Source of the DNA: Streptococcaceae bacterium
GTDB lineage: Bacteria; Bacillota; Bacilli; Lactobacillales; Streptococcaceae
Length of the DNA stretch: 12,079 nt
Direction: 5' to 3'
Assembly (NCBI GenBank): GCA_031279745.1
Contig: JAITHN010000168.1
Span: 1 to 12,079, forward strand
How positions within the stretch are numbered: position 1 is the stretch's first letter; the number at the start of each line of letters is the position of its first letter. Positions 1 through 7,525 of this stretch are shown here, piece after piece. The position numbers and the translations under genes are program-made. Below the pieces are notes generated by a model. The model made no database searches. It was not told the DNA's origin and was given only the letters and a program-made list of their open reading frames with translations.

Positions 1-115
1 AACAGTCAGTTTTTGTATATCCAAAACATAAGCAACAGTAAGTGAGATTACTGCCTTGTTCTCCACTTTGAGAAATATGGTAAAATAAAAGTGTGTAAAG
101 AGAGAAGGAGATAGA
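1..115 (+). promoter_or_regulatory. gdpP upstream region with putative extended -10 promoter
   Basis: The best promoter candidate is an extended -10, TGGTAAAAT, at 78-86, with a weak -35 (TTGTTC) at 56-61 and a long 19-base spacer. The start of the window (AACAGTCAG then TTTTT, 1-14) looks like the right arm and T-tract of a terminator cut by the window edge, but its left arm is not available to test this. A weak 6-bp hairpin (CAGTAA/TTACTG, 36-53) is also present. No gene fits in this stretch. Confidence 0.4.
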
Positions 116-2098
116 GTGAATATAAGAAAGAATGAAGTATTTTATATTGTTACAGGGTGCTTGTTTTTACTATTGATTGGCACGATGGTCTTTCAAGATG
201 TGTTTTTTAGAATCGTATGGTGGTTAGCGGTAAGTCTTGCGTCGTTTTATTATATAAGAAAATTTATGAACGATTTAAACCTTGAGAATATAGACCTAAT
301 CAGACAAACCAACATGCATGCTGAAACGAGTGTGAAAGAAGTTCTAGAAACTATGCCACTTGGTGCAATTCGTTATAATCGCGAGACACTAGAATTGATT
401 TGGATGAATCCATATGCAGATTATGTCTTTACAGTACAAAACGAAAGCTTAGACAAGGAAAAAATAGAGGAAATACTGAATCTCAAAGAAAATGAAAAAA
501 ATTTTATGAAGCTCGGAGAAAAGCTTTATTATTTTTATCTTCACCAAAGTGAAGGGTTGATTTACTTCGTCGATGTAACAAATGAGCAAACCATGCGAAA
601 AGAAATTGTTAATCGCCAAATGGTAATTGGAACCATCTCTGTTGATAATTATGATGATGTTAGTGAATTGATGGATGAAAAGCAAAAAGCAGTTCTGAAT
701 AGCATGATTACGACAGCAATTTCAGATTGGATGGATGAATTAAAAGTATACACCCTTCGTATGAATCGTGAACGTTTTTATTTTGTGACACGTTACAAAG
801 TCTTAGAAAATATGAAAGCAAAACGTTTTGATATTCTAGATACATTTAAACAGAAAATGAAAGAGAACAATATCAATCTGACACTTTCCATTGGTGTAAG
901 TTATGGATTGGGGAATTCAAAAGACATTGGTAGGATTGCAAATAACAATCTCGATATGGCACTCGTTCGTGGAGGGGATCAGGTTGTTATAAAAGAAGAT
1001 AATGAAACGAGTAAGACAGAATACTTTGGTGGAAATTCAAACAACAAAGAGAAGCGAACACGTGTAAGAACACGCGCGATGGCAACTGCAATCAAAGGTT
1101 TGATTACAGAAAGCGAAGAAGTTTATATTATGGGGCATAGATTCCCGGATATGGATGCCATTGGAGCTTCCTTTGGAATGAGTTTTCTATCGAAAATGTT
1201 TAACAAGAATACCAAAATTGTCTTGGATGAGTCTCAATTTATTATTGACGTCCGTAGATGTATGAGTGAAATAGAAAAATATTCTGTTTTAATTGATTCA
1301 GTTGTTACTCCAGAAGAAGCATTAAAGAATAAAAAGGAAAATTCGATTTTGATAATGGTAGATTATAATAATCCAAATCTATCTATTTCAATGGAAGTTT
1401 ATGAAGCATTTGATAAGGTGATCATCATTGACCACCATAGACGAAGTGAAAACTTCCCGAGCAATCCACTCATTTCTTATATTGAAAGCAGTGCAAGCAG
1501 TGCAAGTGAATTGATTGGGGAATTGATTCAGTTTATTCCTTCAAAGAAAGAGACACTTTCCAAAATCGAAGCGACACTATTAATGGCAGGGATTGTGGTG
1601 GATACAAAGAGTTTTCAAACTTCCACTACAACTAGAACATTTGAAACTGCTGCATTTCTTAGAAATCGAGGTGCAGACAACATGAAAGTTCAGTCTTTAC
1701 TTTCAAGTGATTTGCAAAGCTATATGGAAATGAACGAGTTGATAGCAAATAATGAAAAACTCTTCAATAATATGATTATCTCAATTGGTAAAGAGGATAA
1801 AGTATTTGATTCTGTTACGACGAGCAAAGCAGCAGATACGATTCTCTCTTTAAATGATGTAGAGGCGAGCTTTGTGATAACTAGAAGAGATGATCATTTA
1901 ATAGGTATAAGTGCAAGAAGCAAGAAAAAACTGAATGTTCAGCGTATAATGGAAGAAATGGGTGGCGGCGGTCATTTTAACAATGCTGCTGCACAATTTG
2001 AGAACATGTCGATAGCAGAGTTGAAAGAAAAACTCATTGAGACAATTCAATTAATAAATAAGGAAGAGGAAACAAAGGATGAAAGTAATATTTCTTAA
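116..2098 (+). CDS. gdpP: Cyclic-di-AMP phosphodiesterase GdpP (DHH family, membrane-bound)
   Basis: GdpP hydrolyses the second messenger c-di-AMP to pApA at the cytoplasmic membrane, affecting potassium and osmolyte balance and cell-wall stress tolerance. At 660 residues it has the usual family length. Two membrane segments lie at about 9-26 and 30-48, followed by a PAS-like region (about 70-155) and a degenerate GGDEF domain (about 165-295) that keeps only RGGDQVV near 285-291. The DHH phosphoesterase domain has H341, D345 and D347 in GHRFPDMDAIG, D416 in MVDYNNP, D439-H440-H441 and D496 in GIVVDT. The C-terminal DHHA1 domain carries GGGGH at 616-620. All the expected metal ligands are present, so it should be active. 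The start is GTG at 116, preceded by AGAAGGAG (103-110) at good spacing. Its last 20 bases overlap rplI, the common Firmicutes arrangement. The identification is firm from motifs and architecture. Confidence 0.96.
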   Translation: MNIRKNEVFYIVTGCLFLLLIGTMVFQDVFFRIVWWLAVSLASFYYIRKFMNDLNLENIDLIRQTNMHAETSVKEVLETMPLGAIRYNRETLELIWMNPYADYVFTVQNESLDKEKIEEILNLKENEKNFMKLGEKLYYFYLHQSEGLIYFVDVTNEQTMRKEIVNRQMVIGTISVDNYDDVSELMDEKQKAVLNSMITTAISDWMDELKVYTLRMNRERFYFVTRYKVLENMKAKRFDILDTFKQKMKENNINLTLSIGVSYGLGNSKDIGRIANNNLDMALVRGGDQVVIKEDNETSKTEYFGGNSNNKEKRTRVRTRAMATAIKGLITESEEVYIMGHRFPDMDAIGASFGMSFLSKMFNKNTKIVLDESQFIIDVRRCMSEIEKYSVLIDSVVTPEEALKNKKENSILIMVDYNNPNLSISMEVYEAFDKVIIIDHHRRSENFPSNPLISYIESSASSASELIGELIQFIPSKKETLSKIEATLLMAGIVVDTKSFQTSTTTRTFETAAFLRNRGADNMKVQSLLSSDLQSYMEMNELIANNEKLFNNMIISIGKEDKVFDSVTTSKAADTILSLNDVEASFVITRRDDHLIGISARSKKKLNVQRIMEEMGGGGHFNNAAAQFENMSIAELKEKLIETIQLINKEEETKDESNIS

Positions 2099-2528
2099 AG
2101 ATGTAAAAGGTAAAGGTAAACGCGGAGAAGTGAAAGAAGTTCCGAGTGGCTATGCGAATAATTTTCTGATTAAAAATGGATTTGCAAAGGAAGCCTCAAA
2201 CTCTGCAATGAGTCAGCTGAAGGGGCAGCAAAAAGCAAAAGAAAAACACGATGCAGAAATTCTTGAAGAAGCAATCCTTCTAAAGGGAAAAATTGAAGAT
2301 GAAAAAACAATGGTGCTGATTCAAGGAAAGGCAGGAACGGATGGGAGACTCTTTGGTTCAATTCCTGCAAAGCAAATTTCTGAAGCACTTGAAAATCAAT
2401 TTGGGATTAAAGTGGATAAACGCAAGATGGAGTTAAAGGATGCGATTCGTACTCTAGGAGTGACGAAAGTACCTGTAAAACTTCACCATGATGTGACGGC
2501 GATCATCCGAGTTCATGTAAAAGAATAG
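2079..2528 (+). CDS. rplI: 50S ribosomal protein L9
   Basis: L9 binds 23S rRNA near the base of the L1 stalk and helps limit frameshifting. The protein has 149 residues, the normal length. The N-terminal signature is clear: MKVIFLKDVKGKGKRGEV followed by PSGYANNFLI. A charged central helix (about 40-75) connects to the C-terminal domain, which includes GRLFGSI and ends in VHVKE. The ATG at 2079 lies inside the end of gdpP and is preceded by AGGAAGAGGA (2061-2070), so translation is probably coupled to gdpP. In many Firmicutes the replicative helicase gene follows rplI; here the operon ends at a terminator that faces the convergent yihY gene. Confidence 0.98.
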   Translation: MKVIFLKDVKGKGKRGEVKEVPSGYANNFLIKNGFAKEASNSAMSQLKGQQKAKEKHDAEILEEAILLKGKIEDEKTMVLIQGKAGTDGRLFGSIPAKQISEALENQFGIKVDKRKMELKDAIRTLGVTKVPVKLHHDVTAIIRVHVKE

Positions 2529-2534
2529 GAAACA

Positions 2535-2569
2535 AAAAATAGATTGTGAAAATTTCACAATCTATTTTT
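2535..2569. terminator. Bidirectional terminator between rplI and yihY
   Basis: A 17-bp perfect inverted repeat (arms 2535-2551 and 2553-2569) has an A-rich outer left side and T-rich outer right side, so it reads as an intrinsic terminator on both strands. It ends the gdpP-rplI transcript and the convergent map-yihY transcript. The yihY stop codon (2555-2557) and its last four sense codons lie within the right arm. Confidence 0.85.
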
Positions 2570-3415
2570 GTTTATGGAATAATCTTGGTAACTTGCATTT
2601 AATACTGCACTTAGTATGAGGATTCTAGCCTCGAACATAAGCCATAGCATGAAGAGAATGACAGACCCGATTATTTGATAACTTGACACTCGTCTGCCAA
2701 AAAAATCGACATAAAGAGCAAAGAACTTGCTCAGAACAAGAGTGCCAGAAGCAGTAAATAATGCTCCAGGGACAACAAATCGAATCTTTGGACTTTGTAT
2801 ATTTGGCAATAAAAGGAATAGAAGTATGGACAGGAAAAAGAGTCCAATCAATGTTAAAAGCAAGTTTTTATGGCTGAGAAAGCTTGTAATAGAGTCAGAA
2901 AATTTGAAAACACCATTTAAATAAGCAAAAAAATCTTCACCAAAATTAAGTAGAAATAATCCGAGAATGAATATAAGGAGTAGATTGAAAAAGATGAATA
3001 ATGAAAATAATCTTGAAAGAATAAAATTTTGTCTGTTCGAAATACCATAAGCATTATTTACCGTGGTCTGTAGACTGTTTACTCCGACAGATGCCGACCA
3101 GAGAGAGGCTAAGATGGATAGACTTAATAGGCTAGTAGACTTCTCAGTTAATAGACTTTGAAACGTTCCTTTAAACGTATTGAAAATACTTATAGGCATC
3201 AATTGTTGAATGTATTGGAGTACGTTTTCACCATCTAGATTTAAGAATGGGAGAATATTTCCAATTGTCATCATAATGGGAAATATACTGAGTAGGAGAT
3301 AAAATGCAACGGAAGTAGAATGTACAGATATTTCGCTCTCTTTGAGATGGGAAAGAAAAACCCTTACGGAAGGGCGATTTTTAAGTTCTGAAAAGAAAGA
3401 AATCATCTTTTTCAT
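2555..3415 (-). CDS. YihY/BrkB-family inner membrane protein
   Basis: This is a member of the YihY/virulence factor BrkB family, polytopic membrane proteins whose molecular function is not settled; the old ribonuclease BN label was an error for the family. From the chosen start it has 286 residues, with about six hydrophobic segments near 36-57, 95-115, 134-157, 185-204, 213-235 and 246-270. Family marks include SVAFYLLLSIFP (35-46), LWSASVGVNSLQ (105-116) and the C-terminal WL..EARILILSAVLNA stretch. The frame is open upstream to 3487, inside map, but the ATG at 3415 is preferred: GGAGG sits five bases before it and it clears map by 25 bases. It is probably cotranscribed with map, an arrangement I recall from other Lactobacillales. 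Where many relatives have GAE.NA near the C-terminus, this protein has SAVLNA. Confidence 0.9.
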   Translation of the reverse strand: MKKMISFFSELKNRPSVRVFLSHLKESEISVHSTSVAFYLLLSIFPIMMTIGNILPFLNLDGENVLQYIQQLMPISIFNTFKGTFQSLLTEKSTSLLSLSILASLWSASVGVNSLQTTVNNAYGISNRQNFILSRLFSLFIFFNLLLIFILGLFLLNFGEDFFAYLNGVFKFSDSITSFLSHKNLLLTLIGLFFLSILLFLLLPNIQSPKIRFVVPGALFTASGTLVLSKFFALYVDFFGRRVSSYQIIGSVILFMLWLMFEARILILSAVLNASYQDYSINKNRL

Positions 3416-3440
3416 AATCACCTCCATAAGCGGTTTTCGT

Positions 3441-4220
3441 TTAATATTCGAGTTCAATACCTTGTGAGGTAAGGATTTTAGGACCATCTTTTGTGATGGC
3501 TAAACTATGTTCATATTGGCAACTTAAGCTGCCATCCGTAGTAATCGCAGGGTTAATGTTTCCACTAGACTGTGAATAGACCATCTCAGCTTCCCAAGAG
3601 CCCACGTTGATCATTGGTTCAATGGTAATGACCATCCCTTCTTTCAAGCGCAATCCTTTTCCTGCTTCTCCATAGTGAGGAACCATTGGGGCTTCATGGA
3701 TGGTAGGACCAATTCCATGACCTACAAAATCTCTAACTACACCATATCCCTTGCCTTCAGCATAAGTTTGAATTGCATGGCCAATATCGCCTATTCTGTT
3801 TCCTATAACTGCTTGCTCAATACCAAGGTACAGCGATTTTTTTGTGACATCCATCAAGTTTTGCACTTCTTCACTTGCTTCACCAACAGAATATGCCCAA
3901 CAAGAATCACTGATGCCGCCATTTAAATCAACACACATATCTACTTTGACCAAATCACCTTCTTTAAGGATTTGATGTCTTGGGAATCCGTGACAGATTT
4001 CGTTATTGATAGATACACAGGTTGCATATTCATAACCTTCAAATCCGATCTGAGCTGGAATTCCTCCGTGCTCACGAATATATTTATCTGCGAAAGTTTC
4101 AATCTCCCACATATCAATTCCAGGCTTTATAAGATTTCTTAGCCCAATATGTACTCCAGCGAGGATTTTACCACTCTCTTCCATTAATTCAATTTCTCTA
4201 GCGCTTTTGATTGTAATCAT
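3441..4220 (-). CDS. map: Type I methionine aminopeptidase
   Basis: This cytosolic metalloenzyme removes the initiator methionine from nascent proteins after deformylation. The 259-residue length fits the bacterial type I enzyme. The five metal ligands of the pita-bread fold are visible: D94 (VKVD), D105 (GGISDS), H168 (GHGIG), E201 (TIEPM) and E237 (YEHS). H77 (CHGF) and H175 (TIHEAP) fit the substrate-binding and catalytic histidines. The ATG at 4220 is preceded by GGAGG at five bases. It is the first gene of a map-yihY unit on the minus strand and diverges from the flavodoxin gene across about 105 bp. No binding residue is missing. Confidence 0.97.
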   Translation of the reverse strand: MITIKSAREIELMEESGKILAGVHIGLRNLIKPGIDMWEIETFADKYIREHGGIPAQIGFEGYEYATCVSINNEICHGFPRHQILKEGDLVKVDMCVDLNGGISDSCWAYSVGEASEEVQNLMDVTKKSLYLGIEQAVIGNRIGDIGHAIQTYAEGKGYGVVRDFVGHGIGPTIHEAPMVPHYGEAGKGLRLKEGMVITIEPMINVGSWEAEMVYSQSSGNINPAITTDGSLSCQYEHSLAITKDGPKILTSQGIELEY

Positions 4221-4247
4221 TTGAACCTCCGTAATCTTGCTGTTTTC

Positions 4248-4276
4248 ATAATAACACTTTCTCTTTTTTTATCCAA
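4248..4276 (-). promoter_or_regulatory. Putative map-yihY promoter
   Basis: Read on the minus strand, a TATTAT -10 (4253-4248) and a TTGGAT -35 (4276-4271) are separated by 17 bases, about 27 bases before the map start codon. The -35 match is only partial. It overlaps the divergent flavodoxin promoter, so the two may compete. Confidence 0.4.
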
Positions 4277-4293
4277 AATAAATATGTTATAAT
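4265..4293 (+). promoter_or_regulatory. Putative flavodoxin promoter (extended -10)
   Basis: A perfect extended -10 (TGTTATAAT, with TATAAT at 4288-4293) lies 32 bases before the flavodoxin ATG. The -35 position falls in a T-run (4264-4270) and is poor, as is acceptable for an extended -10 promoter. Confidence 0.55.
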
Positions 4294-4325
4294 TCAAATG
4301 TTAAATAATTTGATAGGAGAATTTC

Positions 4326-4763
4326 ATGACATTAGCTAAAGTAGTTTATGCAAGCATGACTGGAAATACAGAAGAAATTGCGAACATCGTTGGAGAAGCA
4401 CTTAAAAAAGAAGGTGTAGAAGTTGAAGTTGACGAATGCACATCGGTAGATGCAAAAGATTTTGAAGATGCAGATATTTGTATCGTTGCTACCTACACAT
4501 ATGGTGATGGAGAATTACCAGATGAGATTGTAGACTTCTATGAAGATTTAGAAGATGTTGATCTTTCAGGAAAAACTTATGGTGTAGTCGGAAGTGGAGA
4601 CACTTTCTACGACGAATTCTGTAAATCAGTTGATGATTTCGATGCACAATTTTCGCTTACAGGGGCTAAAAAAGGTGCTGAAAATGTGAAGATTGATCTT
4701 GCAGCAGAAGAAGAGGATATTGTGAATCTTGAAAACTTTGCGAAAGCAATCGTCGGAGCATAA
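4326..4763 (+). CDS. Short-chain flavodoxin
   Basis: This is a small FMN-binding electron carrier acting in the cytosol; its redox partners cannot be read from the sequence. At 145 residues it fits the short-chain class, with no long-chain insertion. The phosphate-binding loop is SMTGNTEE (10-17). The loops around the flavin are TYTYGDGELPDE (56-67) and GSGDTFYDEFCKSVDDF (89-105), with a tyrosine and a phenylalanine placed to stack on the ring. The protein is strongly acidic, as is usual for flavodoxins. AGGAGA (4315-4320) sits five bases before the ATG. It is transcribed alone, with its own promoter and terminator. The sequence resembles enterococcal-type flavodoxins from memory, which supports the Lactobacillales placement. 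Confidence 0.95.
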   Translation: MTLAKVVYASMTGNTEEIANIVGEALKKEGVEVEVDECTSVDAKDFEDADICIVATYTYGDGELPDEIVDFYEDLEDVDLSGKTYGVVGSGDTFYDEFCKSVDDFDAQFSLTGAKKGAENVKIDLAAEEEDIVNLENFAKAIVGA

Positions 4764-4773
4764 TCGAAATTAT

Positions 4774-4817
4774 ACAGCTAGGTGGAGTTGACGCAGTCGA
4801 TTTCTCCTAGCTGTTTT
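4774..4817 (+). terminator. Intrinsic terminator after flavodoxin
   Basis: The outer stem ACAGCTAGG/CCTAGCTGT (4774-4782 and 4806-4814) encloses an inner hairpin TTGAC-GCA-GTCGA (one G-T wobble) and is followed by TTTT and more T-rich sequence. It starts 11 bases after the flavodoxin stop and separates it from the ECF operon. Confidence 0.75.
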
Positions 4818-4824
4818 GATTTAA

Positions 4825-4853
4825 TAGAAATAATATGCAATCTTTGATAAAAT
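4825..4853 (+). promoter_or_regulatory. Putative ecf operon promoter
   Basis: TAGAAA (4825-4830) and TAAAAT (4848-4853) are separated by 17 bases, with a T-rich stretch between the preceding terminator and the RBS GAGGT (4871-4875). The -35 is a four-of-six match. This is the only reasonable candidate in the gap. Confidence 0.35.
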
Positions 4854-4880
4854 TACTCTATTAATCAATCGAGGTAAACC

Positions 4881-5717
4881 ATGAAAGAAATACTAGAATT
4901 AAGAAATATTTCCTACAGATATGGAGGAGAAACTTCTGAATTCGCTTTGAAGAACCTGAGTTATAAAGTTTATCAAGGCGAATGGATAGCAATCATTGGG
5001 CACAATGGGAGCGGGAAAAGTACACAGGCGAAGATTATTAACGGTCTTTTAGAAGCGGCCGTTGGAGAAGTCTATATTCGGGGGGAAAAGTTAACCGTTG
5101 AGAATGTTTGGGAACTTAGAAGTTTGATTGGGATGGTTTTTCAAAATCCGGACAATCAATTTGTCGGTTCCACCGTTGAAGATGATGTTGCTTTTGGTTT
5201 GGAGAATCACGGAGTTCCTCGTGAGGAAATGCTTGTTCGAGTTGAAAACGCCTTAAAAGAAGTGAGGATGAATGAGTTTAAAGAGAAGGAACCTGCAAGA
5301 CTTTCAGGCGGACAAAAGCAGAGAGTGGCCATAGCAGGAGTTCTTGCACTTACTCCCGATTTGATTATTTTGGATGAGGCGACAAGTATGTTGGATCCAA
5401 AAGGACGTAAAGAAGTGATTTCAACGATTCAAAGACTAAAGACAGAAAAGGATCTGACGATTATTTCAATTACGCATGATATTGATGAAGCAAGCAAAGC
5501 AGACCGAATCTTTATCATGCAAAAGGGAGAGCTAGTTGATGAAGGTAAGCCTGAAGAAATCCTCTCAAAAGGAGAAGCGTTGGTTCAATTAGGTTTGGAA
5601 TTACCATTTTCCGAAAAAATGAAAATTGAACTTTCAAAATTAGGGGTTACTCCGCCAAGTGAATACATGACAGAAGAGGGGTTATTGGACTATTGGATAT
5701 CAAATTTGAAGAAGTAA
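4881..5717 (+). CDS. ecfA1: ECF transporter ATPase A1 (EcfA1/CbiO type)
   Basis: This is one of the two ATPases of the energy-coupling factor module that powers uptake of vitamins and trace metals by exchangeable S-components. The protein has 278 residues. Walker A is GHNGSGKST (40-48), the Q-loop is Q88 in VFQNPDNQ, the ABC signature is LSGGQKQR (141-148), Walker B is LIILDE (161-166) with catalytic E166, and H199 is the switch histidine. The FQNPDNQ form is typical of ECF ATPases. The ATG follows GAGGT at five bases. It is first in an ecfA1-ecfA2-ecfT operon and overlaps ecfA2 by 25 bases. The A1 label rests on gene order and resemblance to Firmicutes EcfA1. Confidence 0.95.
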   Translation: MKEILELRNISYRYGGETSEFALKNLSYKVYQGEWIAIIGHNGSGKSTQAKIINGLLEAAVGEVYIRGEKLTVENVWELRSLIGMVFQNPDNQFVGSTVEDDVAFGLENHGVPREEMLVRVENALKEVRMNEFKEKEPARLSGGQKQRVAIAGVLALTPDLIILDEATSMLDPKGRKEVISTIQRLKTEKDLTIISITHDIDEASKADRIFIMQKGELVDEGKPEEILSKGEALVQLGLELPFSEKMKIELSKLGVTPPSEYMTEEGLLDYWISNLKK

Positions 5718-6556
5718 ATTACGAATATCAACCAAATACGCCTTTTTCTCATGTTGCGTTGATGGATATTAATACGCATATCAAAGAAGGACGGTATACG
5801 GCAATTGTTGGGCATACAGGAAGTGGGAAATCTACGTTTCTTCAACACTTGAATGCACTGATCAAACCTACAAGTGGAAAAGTTGTAATTGGAGATAGAG
5901 AAATAAACTCTGAAACAACGAATAAAAATTTAAAACCCATTCGAAAGAGAGTAGGGATCGTTTTTCAATTTCCAGAATCACAACTTTTTGATGAAACAGT
6001 CTTAAAAGATATTTCATTTGGACCGATGAATTTTGGAGTAACAAAAGAGGAAGCGGAAAAATTAGCGAAAGAGAAACTTGATATAGTAGGGTTGCCAGCA
6101 GATGTTCTGGAAAAATCTCCTTTTGATTTATCTGGTGGGCAAATGCGCAGAGCAGCAATTGCAGGAGTTTTAGCGATGGAGCCCGAAATTCTCGTCTTAG
6201 ATGAACCTACCGCAGGACTAGATCCTAAAGGTCGAAAAGAAATGATGGAGATGTTTTACGACTTGCACCATCGTTTGGGGCTGACCATTGTATTGGTTAC
6301 ACATTTAATGGATGATGTAACAAACTATGCAGATCACGTCCTCGTTCTTGAATCAGGAAGAATTGTTAAGGAAGGAAATCCAGAGACGGTTTTTCAAGAT
6401 GTCGATTGGTTGATAGAAAAACAAATTGGAGTGCCGCAGCCTACTGATTTTGCGAGAAAATTAATGGATCGTGGGCTTGAATTTGACAGACTCCCTTTAA
6501 CGACAAAAGAATTGGCAGAGTCATTTGTCAAAATGAGTGGAGGGAATCATGGATAA
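5693..6556 (+). CDS. ecfA2: ECF transporter ATPase A2 (EcfA2)
   Basis: This is the second ATPase of the ECF module, expected to pair with EcfA1 and to dock on EcfT. Its 287 residues include Walker A GHTGSGKST (40-48), Q92 in FQFPESQLFD, signature LSGGQMRR (146-153), Walker B ILVLDE (166-171) and switch H204. FPE in the Q-loop region, where A1 has NPD, is the usual A2 difference. The start is a TTG at 5693, giving MDIKFEEVNY, the expected beginning for the family; no in-frame ATG lies near it. The purine-rich AGAGGGG (5675-5681) is about 11 bases upstream, somewhat far, so translation is probably coupled to ecfA1, which it overlaps by 25 bases. Confidence 0.95.
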   Translation: MDIKFEEVNYEYQPNTPFSHVALMDINTHIKEGRYTAIVGHTGSGKSTFLQHLNALIKPTSGKVVIGDREINSETTNKNLKPIRKRVGIVFQFPESQLFDETVLKDISFGPMNFGVTKEEAEKLAKEKLDIVGLPADVLEKSPFDLSGGQMRRAAIAGVLAMEPEILVLDEPTAGLDPKGRKEMMEMFYDLHHRLGLTIVLVTHLMDDVTNYADHVLVLESGRIVKEGNPETVFQDVDWLIEKQIGVPQPTDFARKLMDRGLEFDRLPLTTKELAESFVKMSGGNHG

Positions 6557-7346
6557 ATTAATTTTGGGAAGATATATTCCAGGAGATTCAATCATTCATC
6601 GTCTAGATCCGAGAGCGAAACTGATTGCTTCATTCTACTTCATCATGATTATTTTTCTTGCGAATAATTGGCAGACTTACGCAATCTTAACAGTTTTCAC
6701 TTTTGGAGCGATCCTCTCAAGTAAAATCAATCTCTCTTTTTTTATAAAGGGGTTGAAACCAATGCTCTTTTTGATTTTATTTACTGTTGCACTTCAAGTG
6801 TTCTTTACACCAGGAGGAGAAGTCCTTTGTAGCTTTTGGGTGTTTAAAGTGACGGCATTTGGTTTGGTGAATGCAGCATTTATATTTTTCAGATTTGTAC
6901 TGATTATTTTTATGTCAACGCTGATGACTTTAACAACAACACCACTCTTGATGAGTGATGCAATGGAAAACCTCATGCATCCGCTGCGTAAAATTCATTT
7001 TCCCGTGCATGAAATTAGCCTAATGCTAAGTATTGCGCTTCGATTTATCCCTACACTTATGGATGAAACCGAAAAGATTATGAATGCTCAGCGCGCAAGA
7101 GGGGTTGATTTTAGTGATGGAGGGCTTGTTCAGAAAATGAAGGCGATTGTTCCTTTGTTGATTCCTTTATTCGTTTCAGCGTTTAAACGTGCGGATGACC
7201 TTGCTGATGCCATGGAAGCTCGTGGGTATCAAGGTGGAGAAGGGCGGACTAAATATCGAAAATTAGAATGGCAAAGGAAAGATACGATTTCTCTTGTTAT
7301 TATGGGAATATTAACGGTCGCATTGTTTGCATTAAAAAAAGAATAA
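6549..7346 (+). CDS. ecfT: ECF transporter transmembrane protein EcfT
   Basis: EcfT is the membrane scaffold that joins the two ECF ATPases to the substrate-binding S-component. From ATG 6549 it has 265 residues and begins MDKLILGRYIPGDS, the expected EcfT N-terminus. The hydrophobic segments at about 24-58, 70-87 and 103-128 are followed by cytoplasmic coupling helices with the two Ala-Arg-Gly motifs, QRARG (181-185) and EARG (223-226), and by a last membrane segment near 246-262. A GTG at 6537 in the same frame is less likely because the Shine-Dalgarno GGAGGG (6539-6544) lies after it and just before the ATG. It overlaps ecfA2 by 8 bases. With no S-component gene here, this is a group II module serving S-components encoded elsewhere. 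truA-rplM-rpsI, which often follow ecfT in Firmicutes, are missing. Confidence 0.95.
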   Translation: MDKLILGRYIPGDSIIHRLDPRAKLIASFYFIMIIFLANNWQTYAILTVFTFGAILSSKINLSFFIKGLKPMLFLILFTVALQVFFTPGGEVLCSFWVFKVTAFGLVNAAFIFFRFVLIIFMSTLMTLTTTPLLMSDAMENLMHPLRKIHFPVHEISLMLSIALRFIPTLMDETEKIMNAQRARGVDFSDGGLVQKMKAIVPLLIPLFVSAFKRADDLADAMEARGYQGGEGRTKYRKLEWQRKDTISLVIMGILTVALFALKKE

Positions 7347-7369
7347 AATTATAAAGGAAACATGAGAAA

Positions 7370-7396
7370 TTCACATTTTATTCATACGTATATGAT
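7370..7396 (+). promoter_or_regulatory. Putative promoter for the RNA element upstream of dacA
   Basis: TTCACA (7370-7375, five of six matches to the -35 consensus) and TATGAT (7391-7396, five of six to the -10) are separated by 15 bases, slightly short. A start near 7403 would give a transcript of about 115 nt ending at the terminator at 7491-7517. The 8-base palindrome ATACGTAT (7384-7391) falls in the spacer and touches the -10; it could be an operator or chance. Confidence 0.35.
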
Positions 7397-7402
7397 ATTC
7401 TA

Positions 7403-7517
7403 TAAATGTAGTAGGGAAACCTACGAACCCTAACACCCATTTCTTCACATCCCCTAATGTGAAGAAATCTAAACTTTTTCATATACTCCGAAAAAAGCGA
7501 TTTGATCGCTTTTTTTT
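7403..7517 (+). ncRNA. Candidate small regulatory RNA or leader RNA, unclassified
   Basis: This gap between ecfT and dacA has no ORF but dense structure. Hairpin 1 is GTAGG-GAAA-CCTAC (7411-7424). A C-rich single-stranded stretch follows (7428-7438). Hairpin 2 is a perfect 12-bp stem (7439-7450 with 7457-7468) with the loop CCCCTA. Hairpin 3 is the intrinsic terminator at 7491-7517. CCCTAA occurs twice: in the linker (7428-7433), and across the loop of hairpin 2 into its 3' arm (7452-7457). C-rich loops that can pair with Shine-Dalgarno sequences are a known feature of Firmicutes small RNAs. I could not match it to a riboswitch class: no T-box, preQ1, SAM, fluoride, THF or c-di-AMP core is evident. 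It could instead be an attenuating leader for dacA or the 3' UTR of the ecf operon. Confidence 0.5.
7491..7517 (+). terminator. Intrinsic terminator upstream of dacA
   Basis: The stem AAAAAAGCGAT/ATCGCTTTTTT has a 3-base loop (TTG) and continues to an uninterrupted T-run ending at 7517. Read-through from ecfT and any transcript of the RNA element should end here. It lies only 31 bases before the dacA start codon. Confidence 0.85.
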
Positions 7518-7525
7518 GTTACAAT
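7517..7525 (+). promoter_or_regulatory. Putative dacA promoter, extended -10
   Basis: TGTTACAAT (7517-7525) is an extended -10 directly after the terminator T-run. The matching -35 position would lie in the terminator hairpin and has no good consensus. Transcription would begin near 7532, just before the RBS, giving a leader of only about 17 nt. Confidence 0.4.

Noticed and set aside
449..685. Antisense ORFs inside gdpP, rplI, map, ecfA2, dacA and brnQ
   Set aside because: They are shadows of strong genes, have no RBS and give low-complexity or unrecognisable products.
3416..3487. 24-residue N-terminal extension of the YihY protein into map
   Set aside because: It overlaps the end of map without an RBS; the ATG at 3415 has GGAGG at five bases and gives a family-like N-terminus.
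7406..7411. Start-stop mini-ORF ATGTAG at the 5' end of the RNA element
   Set aside because: No Shine-Dalgarno precedes it and it would lie almost at the predicted transcript start; most likely chance.
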